Of a stretch of 64,000 bases of DNA, positions 1-9,538 are shown piece after piece. Numbering within the stretch: the first letter of the stretch is position 1; every line of letters begins with the position of its first letter. Position numbers and translations under genes: made by a program. Location of the stretch: NCBI GenBank assembly GCA_030280995.1, contig JASXTE010000001.1, positions 5,171,501 through 5,235,500 of the forward strand. The letters are read 5' to 3'. The notes under the pieces were generated by a model. That model searched no databases. It worked only from the letters and a program-made list of their open reading frames with translations, and was not told the DNA's origin. The DNA comes from Hemileia vastatrix (lineage: Eukaryota > Basidiomycota > Pucciniomycetes > Pucciniales > Zaghouaniaceae).

Positions 1-938
1 TGACTGCTTGATGAGCCAAGAAAGTAGTCCCCAGATAGACTACCAGACCAAAGAACTGAAATGTAGAACAAAGTCCACACCAGAGACAGCAAAGATACTT
101 GACGTAGGCTGCAAATCCACACCAGAGACAGCAATAATACTTGCTATAGCTTGCAAGACTACAGCAGAGAAACAGTTGCCAAAGTTAAGTTAAATGAAGA
201 ACTCACTTGCAACAAACACAGCCAATTGTGGCCAGAAAACAGTGAAAACTGAGTGAGGAACAATGATATCACCTCCGGATGGTTGTATGATGATTAAGGT
301 TGCCCCAAACTGTCTTATTCACTATGTACACACAGACCACTAACTAAGAGCCCATGCGCACCCACCAATCTGGCGCCTGTACCTGCCAGATTGCATAAAA
401 AACCCTCCTGGAGCACTCCCCAACCTCCTAAAACAGAGGCGGGGGGGCCCCCCGACGTCGGAGATGCCGCCTGAAGCGGCCCAGCCTCCCTGAAGCCAGA
501 AAACCAATAAAAACCACTAATCTACTTAGAAAAATTAGCTACAACTACTAAAACCTTTAAAACACAGAATTTCACTATAACAACATTGAGACATGAAATA
601 TAGAGAAAAATTAGCTCTATCCAATGGTACTAAGCACTTAACCCTAAGACTTAAGGTTAGCCCTTAAAACACAAAAAACAAAATTAAACAGCAATCTTTT
701 ATAAATGAAAAATGAGGAAATGACCCCTTAAAACTCAGAATATGAAAAATGTCTACAAGACATAAAATATAGAGAAAAACCAGGGCTATCCAATGATAGT
801 ACCCACATACCCGCAGACCTAATATCCACGGAATAAAACCAGAAAAATACCAAATTCCTTAACAGATGTCAATTAAGACATGCACAAACAGCGCCAAATC
901 ACACAACAAAGGCCCCTGCCAATGTTGGAAGACCACAT
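1..938 (-). repeat. 3' LTR of RT-A (partial, first 154 plus-strand bases missing)
   Basis: Matches 12013-12950 base for base except for about nine changes. The sense strand begins with TGTGGTCTTCC at position 938, immediately after the purine tract GGAGGGAGGA (939-948). A GC-rich island with the palindrome CCGACGTCGG (about 435-494) is unusual in this AT-rich DNA. The plus strand contains ATG 866, which could give a longer N terminus to the antisense gene aA1. Confidence 0.93.
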
Positions 939-948
939 CCTCCCTCCA
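939..948 (-). other. Polypurine tract of RT-A
   Basis: Read on the minus strand this is GGAGGGAGGA directly abutting the 3' LTR start TGTGG. The same ten bases precede the 3' LTR of RT-B (26837-26846), which supports a role as plus-strand primer in reverse transcription and fixes both LTR boundaries. Confidence 0.85.
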
Positions 949-1018
949 ATTGAGAATGTCAGCATTCTTTCTTCATCCAACCACCATTTTTAACCTCCTT
1001 CCCAAATCTGCCTCTGAA

Positions 1019-1626
1019 ATGGGCCCCTGCCAATACTGCATCAACAATAATTTAATCTGCGCCATAACACCACCTGTTCATCCATACAGAACGTCCTGCG
1101 ATGTCTGCCACTCCAGAAAGAAGACCTGCCACAGACCTGGTCCACTTTCTTCCACAACAGATTCACCTCCGCCTCAACCTGGTCCTTCTTCTGCCAGCAC
1201 CAAAAGATCTAGGCCATCCATCCTGATACCCAGATTAATAAAAAAGCTCCACCCTTCCCAGAAGAGTGCCACAACCCATAAAAAAACTAGTTCCCCCATC
1301 CCAGGTCCATCTGATGGTAAAGAACATTCATTCCTTCCTTCAACTTTAAAACTGATAACTTCTCAGTTCCTTCCTCTTCTGATAGTGATGATAACAATGT
1401 AGGATCCATTGCACCACCAACACCAATGCACTTGCCCACTATAAAGGCCAAGTTCCAACAGCACACATCTCAACAGAAACAACTTCTGCTTCACTATTTC
1501 CAATCCACTCCTGCTAGAGATCCACAGGACATTGAGAGCAGAAGACACCTCATTCACCAGTTCAAGGCTAATTCTGAACACTTCATTTCATCTCTTGATT
1601 CCCTCTGTGATTCCACTAGTACTTGA
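1019..1626 (+). CDS. aA1: antisense Zn2Cys6-like accessory gene of RT-A, two exons
   Basis: Exons 1019-1316 and 1367-1626. The 50-bp intron has GTAAAG at the donor and CTCAG at the acceptor; splicing joins two open frames into about 185 residues. Residues 4-37 form a cysteine cluster with spacing CX2CX6CX12CX2CX6C, the Zn2Cys6 pattern, with basic residues (HSRKKT) in the second half rather than the first as in Gal4-type proteins. A basic, Ser/Pro-rich linker follows, then a helical tail containing YFQSTPARDPQDIESRRHL. That tail matches the second exon of aB in RT-B. I chose ATG 1019 because it follows a pyrimidine-rich leader like those of aA2 and aB; in-frame ATGs at 956 and 866 (the latter inside the LTR) would lengthen it. 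DNA binding is inferred only. The gene opposes gag-pol and would be driven from the 3' LTR side. Confidence 0.75.
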
Positions 1627-2335
1627 GTTTGATTCAGAAAAGACAAATTGACCACACCCTCTATAGGATGTAACCACAAACAACCCTCAGTTTTAAGTCT
1701 TGGGGGACCATCCTCATTTTATAGTCTTGGGGGACTCAAAAACCTAAATCATAAACCCAGAACCAGAGATCAACCACATTAAGACACAGAGAAAAAACTA
1801 ACATTCTGGGGTAATTGTGAATAGAGCAGCCAGCCCATCAATTACCCCCAAACTTGCCTTTGCTAAATTCGGAGGCTCCCCCTGTGGATACCCTCCACCA
1901 ATCTTTCAAAACCAACTCCAACAACAAATACTTTTTCCTCAGTTTATAGTCTTGGGGGACTTACAACCCTCAGTTTAAAGTCTTGGGGGACTAACAACAG
2001 TGTTCAGTTTAGAGTCTTGACAGACTAATCTTGATAAAATCTTGAAACCAGCCAGTTTAAAGTCTTGGAGAACTAACAGAAACCAGATTTCAGTTTAAAG
2101 TCTTGATGGACTGACTTGATACCATAGCTTTTTCAGTTTAGAGTCTTGATGGACTGATAAAATTTCCAGTTTAGAGTCATAGAGGACTGTCAGAATCTTG
2201 CATGAATCTGACCCAGCCAATTTCATGCAATACACACACAGCTAGACCCACGGAGCGTCCACCTTCACTTCATCTTCTACTCATCACTGACAAAATCTTC
2301 TCTTATCCTTTTCCTCACCTTTCACACCACAAATC
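1627..2335 (-). repeat. RT-A 3' region: nine small stem-loops between the two antisense genes
   Basis: Stem-loop copies, read on the minus strand, lie at about 1687-1708, 1714-1735, 1939-1962, 1970-1993, 2004-2028, 2052-2075, 2090-2113, 2132-2157 and 2166-2189. Most have arms AGTC and GACT (one has a mismatch), a 6-nt loop and a tail close to TTAAACTG. A larger hairpin (arms 1808-1817 and 1839-1848) shares its loop sequence with copies near 4711 and 4973 and in RT-B at 23776. The last 140 bases before 2336 are pyrimidine-rich and probably the leader of aA2. Confidence 0.8.
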
Positions 2336-3907
2336 ATGTCTGGATCCCCTGATGTTGACTCCTCTACTCTTCCTTGCTTCACTGCTCCAAGGGACTATGC
2401 CTGCGAACAGTGCATCCACATGTGCAGACCTTGCACATTCACTCTTCCAAATCCAGAAGCCAAATTCTACAACAGGGCTTGTGACTCTTGCTATTCCAAA
2501 AAAAAGAAATGTGACAGAGATGCCCACTATCCTATTCCTCCGCCTTCTCCTTCTCACAAGTACATCTCCAGATCCCCTACCAGGTCTCCAGAACTTGGTC
2601 CATCCTCTTCCTCTCTATCTTCAGCTCCTTCCAGAAGATCCAGAAGCTCAGCTTCCCGCACTCTTCCCAAAAGACCAGCTTTAGCTTCTCAAGAAACTGC
2701 TTTTATCACTGCTAAATTAACTCCAAAAGCTTCAAAATCAACCCCTAGGCTTCTAGACCGCGTCCAGGCGGCCCGGCCGACGTCGGGCGGCCCGTCCGCC
2801 TCACCAAACAGTGAAAATCAGGGCCAAAACTTCCAAAAACAGCCAGAAAATAGACAAATTCATCCAGACAACAATAACAACTCAACCCAACTACCTCCTA
2901 CCGCTCCTAGAGCAATTCAATCCACCCTTCCAAAATCCAAAAACACCAAAATTTCCCAGATTTCTAAGAGAACTGCCAGAGAACCCCAAGAAGAAACCAG
3001 AACACCACACACTGCTCCACAAAAACAACTTCGTCCCCAACTAAGACAAAGAAACTACACCTCTCCTCTGTCAGCCAACTACTCTTCTGACAGTTCCATC
3101 TCTTCAAATTCTCCATCCAGAAGAGAGCAGTCTACTTCCAAATCCCCCTCTCCTGCTCCATCCTTTAACAACCCTGGTACTCAATCACCAGCACCTCCTC
3201 CAGCTGAATCCAACAGAAATAACAACCAAAACAACAACAACAATCTCACTGCTCCAACTAGGCCCCAGGAAAATCAGCATCCCAGTTCACCTTCTCAGGA
3301 TCCTTCAGAGGAAGACCATGAGAATCCATATCTTTCCCTAGTTGATCCACCCACTATGACCATAGCAAAATCGTCAGAGATCCAAATCCCAGCTGCTTAC
3401 AGATTTGATGAGCTTCCAATCTGTAAGTATCAAATTAATTATTCCATTTCTTCAAAAAAGAATAATTACTGATCCAATTCTTCTTGTCTAGTTGGCACCG
3501 CTCCTCCTGAATCTATTATTGGAGTTGGCCAAACTCTTGAAACTTCTTTGACCCTGGATTATGGAGACATGAAGAAACACCTAAGCACCATGTGTTCCAA
3601 TATGCTTAAAGCCTTTGCCCTCCATGGACCCTTGAATGACTTTGAAAAATCCCTGAGAAAGCGCCTACTGGACGACCACTGGAAAATGTCTAGGATCATT
3701 AAACACACCCTCCAGCACTCCATTCCTGCCTCTTCTTCTTTCTCCTCTGAACTTCCCTCTAATCCAATCCCTGATCATTACAATCCCTATAATCTCTCCA
3801 GCAGGACGCACTTCAAAGAACACAGTGCTTCCCACAATCCCAACAAAAAACAAAAACGTCATCACAATCCGGACCAGCCTCCAGAAGCTTCCTCATCCAG
3901 ACAATGA
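2336..3907 (+). CDS. aA2: second antisense Zn2Cys6-like gene of RT-A, two exons
   Basis: Exons 2336-3422 and 3492-3907. The 69-bp intron has donor GTAAGT and acceptor GTCTAG and joins two frames into about 500 residues. The cluster has cysteines at 23, 26, 33, 49, 52 and 59 (CX2CX6CX15CX2CX6C), with YSKKKK between the last two. A long low-complexity stretch rich in Ser, Pro, Asn, Gln and Arg follows to about residue 330. The C-terminal 130 residues contain a predicted helical segment (CSNMLKAFALHGPLNDFEKS) in the place of the aA1/aB tail. A GC-rich patch at 2757-2803 contains CCGACGTCGG, also found in the LTR. The layout suggests a nuclear DNA-binding protein, but no function is shown. A cellular Zn2Cys6-gene origin is possible. 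Confidence 0.78.
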
Positions 3908-5149
3908 GCTCCTGCAAAAAGATTAGAAACATAATAATAATATAAAACAATTAATAAAAATAATTTCAGAATTTTTTTTTTTTTGCTGTTTTATCTACTA
4001 ATATACTAAAATTAAAAATTAGTAACTAAAATGAAATAAAATAAAATAAAATATAAAAAATAATACAAATGGTATCCCCCAGCCAATTGATGAGCTGATC
4101 CCCTGATACCTTACCCACATCCAAGTGCACCTTGATGTGGATACACAATTAATTCTTTTAAATGGTTAAAAGAAAAAGAAATTCAAAAAATTTAGAAATT
4201 CAGAAAATAATAAAAAATAATGAAACACAGAAATACATGAAATAAATAATAATTAAAAATAAGAAAATAGCATTGCCCGGCCAATTGATGAGCCTTTCCC
4301 CACCAATGCTTGCCCACATCCAGGTGACCCTGATGTGGTAACACCCTATATTTTTGATTTTATAATTTTAAACAACCCCCATAAAAAATTAAAAGAAAAA
4401 AAGAACAAAAAGAAAATAATCTAAAACTGCTATCTAGCAAAACATAACTGCAAAATCAAAGAAAGTCCAGCTCCATAGATGGCCCAATAAGAGAAAGTCC
4501 GGTCCATAGAAATGATCACTGGGTGGGCTCCCTCCAATAAGTAAAAATGACGGAAGACCACCAGTGATCCACCACCAATCTGAAAGAACCAAAGATAAAG
4601 AAGCCAGTCCCACACCAGTTTAAAGTCATAGCGGACTTGAAACCTGAATAATAAACAACAGAACTAGAATTCAACTAGGAAAAAAACAAAAGACTTGAGA
4701 CAGACATTCTGGGGTAACTGTTCTACAGAGCAGCCAGCTCATCAGTTACCCCCACACTTGCCAAAATAAAATCTAGAAGCCCCCCCTGGGTACCTTCTAA
4801 CAAAAACACAACATTCAACACAAAAAAACCCAAACCAATAAGAGTGAAGAGTCCGGCACTTGAAAACCAAAGGAAATTCCAGTTTAAAGTCATAGAGGAC
4901 TAAAACCTGTGAAAATAAACCAATACTATGGTTCAACCAAATTAAGAGAAAGGGTTGGAAACAGAAATTCTGGGGTAACTGTTGATAGAGCAGCCAGCCC
5001 ATCAGTCACCCCCACACTTGCCAAGGTCAAATCTAGAAGCCCCACCCATGGGTACCCTTTAACAAAAGTTTCCAACAAACAGATGCATAGAATCACCACA
5101 AAAAAAACCAAAATTAAAGAATGGTCCGTAGTTTATCCTCATTGTGGAG
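3908..5149 (-). other. RT-A 3' untranslated region with repeated hairpin modules
   Basis: No credible gene. Read on the minus strand it holds: two copies of a bipartite module (4071-4141 and 4268-4342), each a CCACATC hairpin plus a hairpin with core GCTCATCAATTGGC; a hairpin with arms CACTGG/CCAGTG (4513-4570); two copies of the GGGGTAACTG hairpin (4711-4752, 4973-5012); and small stem-loops at 4616-4638, 4879-4901 and 5127-5150, the last at the pol stop codon. The segments 4616-4760 and 4879-5030 are a diverged direct duplication. The sequence between modules is AT-rich simple sequence (3930-4070, 4145-4265). Confidence 0.8.
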
Positions 5150-8100
5150 TTAATCTTCTTCATGCCTAGTGCCTCTGTGATAAAACCTCTTCACTTGGTC
5201 TGCAGCCACCCTCTTTTTCAAGACTGCACCATCCAACTCTTCCAAAACATAAGAACCTCCAGACGCCTGAGATCTGACTCTGTAAGGTCCATTCCATCTG
5301 TCAGCAAAAATTTTGCCCCACTGACTCTCCAAACTTCTATTATACACCAAAACCAGACAACCAGGTTTCAAGGGATTCCTGAGTCTATGAGCTAACTTCT
5401 TGTCCCAGTACCTGACTGATTGATTCCTAATCTTCATCATTCTAGAGTATGCCTTCTCCTGACATTCCTCTCTACATTCCAACTGTTGCATCCTGGCACA
5501 GAGCAAATCTTCTGTTGAGTGCATGTCATCCCAATCAATTCCAAGATAAGAGACAGCTTCCAAGTCCACTGGTAGAACAGCTTTGTGACCAAACATTAAC
5601 TCATAAGTAGAATAGCCAGTTGTCCTCTTCACAGTGACCCTATCCGCAAATAAAACCAAGGGTAAATAATGCCTCCACTTTTCGGCACTATCTCCACACA
5701 TCTTCACCAAAGCATTCTTGATAACTTGATGGCCTCTTTCAACCATGACTTCAGCTTCAGGATAATACGGTGTAGCCACTCTAACCCTAGAACCAACACT
5801 AGCCACATCTTCTTTAAATTTGGCACCAAACTCTGGCCCACCATCAACAGTCACCAACTTCATCAACCCATACCTATAAATCCACTCCTTCTTCAAAAAC
5901 TCTGCCACATTCTTGGCAGTCAAATTAACCAGAGGCACTGCCTCAACCCAACCAGACAAATCATCCCTAGCAACAATCAATTATTTATACCTGCGCTCTT
6001 TAATATGGACAGCATCCAGACTGACCCTTCCAAAAACAGTTGATTCACCAGTAGCACGGCCCACCTCTTTAGGTTTCAAGTGACTTCTTCTTTGACATTC
6101 TTCACAAGATTGAACCCAACCCTGCACAGCCAACTTCATACCCTGCCACCAAAATCTGTCTGCTACTCTTCTATAAGTCTCCCCAAAGCCTCTATGACCA
6201 AGGTCTTCATGCAAAGACTTCAAAACCAATTCTTGACCCTTCTTCTGAGTCACCACCACTTGAGGATTATGATGTCTCCTCCTCATCAACCTCCTTCTTG
6301 ACACATAAAATCCAGGACTCTTCTTCTTGATTGCCAACCAAGTATCATCATCACGACTATCTGGCCTCTCCAAGGTCAACAGATATTCCACCAGGATAAA
6401 ATAAAACCCAGACTGACCCCAGGTCTCATCTTCAAAATCCAACAAAACAACATCCAAGGGTACAACTCTGTCATCAAAATCACCAGTGTGAACATGAGCC
6501 AATTGAGCAGCCCAACCAGGACACCAATCCTTAAATTTTGGCATGTCCTTCTCTTTCCACTGAACCTTGTGAGAATCCAGTTCACTAACAAAAACACCCT
6601 TTTCCAATTTTGAGCTGTCCCAAACAACAACTCCATCTTCATCAAAAAAAACATCCTGATCACCAGAATCAAGATCAGATCCAGCCAGTTTAGCCTCTTG
6701 GGGGAGGTCAGAACAATCATCCAGTTTAGCCTCATGGGGGAGGTCAGAACAATCATCCAGTTTAGCCTCATGGGGGAGGAAAGAAAAATCCTCAGCACCC
6801 TTTGTGCTGGCCCTAATCACTGGAACATCTTCGTCAAACTCTTCAGAATCAGAATCCTCATCTGTAGGTGGCCTCCTTGATAACCCATCAGGCATAGTAA
6901 AAGTTTTACCTGGTTTGTGTACCAGGTCAAAAGAAAAATGTTGAATAAATGCCACCCACCTAGTCATTGGAGCATTTGGAAGACTAGGTGTATTGATCAT
7001 CTGAACCAAAGATTTTGCATCCACCTGCAGCTCAAAATGCTGCCCCCACAAAACCGTCTGGAGCTTCTTTAAAATTTTAGCTACGCCACACAATTCCAAC
7101 TTAGGTTGAGAATACCTAGATTCCACCTCATTAAACACCACAGACTCATACCTTACTGGCCTGACCCTCCCAGTCTTATCCTCCTGAGACAAAACAGCAC
7201 CAGAAGCAATATAGCTTGAGTCCACTGCCAGATAAATCTTTCCAGCACCAACACCATAATCCAACTTGTGAAGAATTATATCTTCACCAACAACCTTTTT
7301 CAGCTTCTGAAAAGCCTCTTCACACTCGTCAGTCCATTCCCAATCTGCATCTTTTCTGGTCAACCTTCTTAAAGGTGAAGCCAACAAAGAAAAATCCTTA
7401 ATGAAAATCCTGACATATACACATACACCCAAAAATCCTCTAACTTCAGTAGTATTTTTAGGCCTTGGCCATGCCTGAATTTTATTAATCTTCTTCTTCA
7501 CCATAATCCTTCCCTCTTTACATACCACATGACCCAGAATTTCCAAAGCAGGAACACAACAACAGAATTTTGACCCTGAAATGGTCAAACCAGCCTCTTC
7601 AATCCTAAACAACACTCTCTCTAGAGTTATTGCATATCCCCACACAAACCTCCTTATTCCAGGGTTCTCCGATAACACCTCATTACCATAATCAGTGGAT
7701 GGTCCTTTAATTCCACCATCATCAATAAAAATACCAGAATGAGTAGGAACCTCATCCTGCAATATCCAAGCCATCTGTGCTTGATAAACTGCCACCGAAT
7801 TAGTTGCTCCTTGAGGCAACCTAGTGAGCTGAAATCTTCCCAAAGGAGTCTCAAAAGTTGTGAGAGGCCTTGAATCCGTATGTAGTTCCCTCTCATCATA
7901 ACCACCCATAATATCACCCAAACCATAACACACCCTTCCAGCAAAAGCTTCAACAAAATCCTCTGCACTTGGCGGCATACCAGCGTCCTTGATAGTGACT
8001 CTATTCAAGGCTCTAAGATCATGAACCACCCTCAACTTTCCATTCTGCTTCTTTACACAGAACACCGGACTTGAGTAACTGGATGTTGATTGTTCATATA

Positions 8101-8944
8101 ACCCAGTCCTGACTCTTTCCCTAACAATCTCTACAAAATCCTCTCGAATAGCGGCTGGAATCGGAATAGGTCTGATTTGCCAAGGTTCATGACAAACAAC
8201 AGGAATCAAGTAAGGCTCCCCATAAGAGCGTTTCAATACACCCCTTTCCTCCTCAACAAATGCCACCCCTTTTTCCCTTAGCACAATAACGTGCAACAAC
8301 AACTTCTTTTCTTCCTCAGACAACCACCCATCAGGACCAAAATTAACAACTTTCAATCTTTCCACAGTCACCCTAGCCGTCCCTACAAATTCTGGAGGAT
8401 TCTTCACCAAAGGAGTACAGTACGGATCTCTTGACAAAGGAGGTCTCTTCAAAGGCGGATTCAAACCCACAGGCATAGGCTCATTGACAGGCCTAATCTT
8501 CTGCGCTACCTTCTTATACTTTTCCGCTCCACCTTCAACTTGAGGGATCTTCAGGAAATCTTCACCACCAGACCTGGAACAAAAACCAAGGGTTTCCCCA
8601 TTGCTCACATGTGTGGCCAAGGTAATGTTTTTGAAAGGTGTAGAAGAAACCCTAGAGGTGCACAATTGGGAGGACTTACTTTTACACCCCAATCTCACCA
8701 CTCCAAGACTTTTCCGCAATTCCACATCTTCATCCTCACTTCCAACTTCCAAATCTTCAAATCTTGATTCATCTTCTGAATCACATCTTCTAAAATTGTG
8801 CAGTTTATCCTCATGCTGGAGGTCCAAAAATTGATCTTGATGATCTTCTTTCTTCAAAATTTTCTGCAGTTTAACCTCATGCTGGAGGCCCAAAAATAGA
8901 TCTTGACGATCTTCACAAAAATATTTTGCATCTTCTTTCTTCAT
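5150..8944 (-). pseudogene. pol: RT-A pol (reverse transcriptase, RNase H, integrase) with one nonsense codon
   Basis: A single frame from ATG 8944 to TAA 5150, 1264 residues apart from one internal TAA at 5981-5983. RT-B has Tyr at that site (RYKYLIVARDD), so one base change splits the integrase between its first and second catalytic aspartates. Domains: RT with catalytic FIDD near residue 406; RNase H with LAVDSS; integrase zinc domain HEDLGHRGFGETYRRVADRF then CEECQRR (about residues 910-950); DDE core D, VTVDGGPEF, YYPEAEVMVERGHQ. No chromodomain and no protease. Linkers carry in-frame stem-loop repeats, seen as LQHEVKL, LPHEAKL and LPQEAKL. Upstream the same frame is open to about 9367 except for a stop at 8972-8974. 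Confidence 0.92.
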
Positions 8945-9538
8945 TATCTTCAGATTTTTTTCTTGATTTTCTTAAATTATCTTGAAATTTTTATCTTCTT
9001 TTCTTGAGTTTTCTTCTGTCCTACAAAAATAACCAGGGGTTTCCCCAATGCTCACAGGTGTGGCCCAGGTAATGTTTTTGAAAGGTGTATAAGAAACCCT
9101 AGCGGTGCACAATTGGGAGGACTTACTTTTAGGCCCCAATCTCACCGCCCCAAAGCTTTTCCGCATATCTTTCAATAAAGATATATAACCAATCTTCTTC
9201 TTTAAACTTGAATTAAAAATAATTAAGAATCTTGAGAGAGAACAGAGACTTGATAAAAAACTTGATGAATACTTGCAGAGAAAGTTGAAAATCCACTTGG
9301 TATATCTCCAAGGGAGCTGACCTACTACAACCTGGGATTTCCTCATCTCGGGGAGAGGTTGTAGCACTAGGGTGATCAGCCCTCATTACTCTAAAAAAGA
9401 CAGACTCTCAATAGAGCCTGAGCCACACTCCAAAAAACCAGAGGCAGCACCCACTTCTTTCCTTCTCCTGCAGCAGTCCATGCACTGGCACATTGAAGAT
9501 AAACCAGGCCTAGTCTCCCAACCATCCTCTCCAGGGGA
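8945..9538 (-). other. gag-pol gap of RT-A with a duplicated coding segment and a hairpin
   Basis: About 600 bases separate gag-protease from pol. Positions 9016-9167 repeat 8576-8716 of pol with about 88% identity, and both copies are open in the same frame (RVSYTPFKNITWATP versus RVSSTPFKNITLATH). A 9-bp perfect stem, CTACAACCT/AGGTTGTAG, spans 9325-9364. How pol is translated is unclear: the two ORFs do not overlap, so reinitiation, splicing or an internal entry site would be needed. Confidence 0.6.

Noticed and set aside
7654..7968. Open frame overlapping RT-A pol in another frame on the same strand
   Set aside because: A shadow of the conserved RT coding sequence; composition follows the pol codons and there is no homologue in RT-B.
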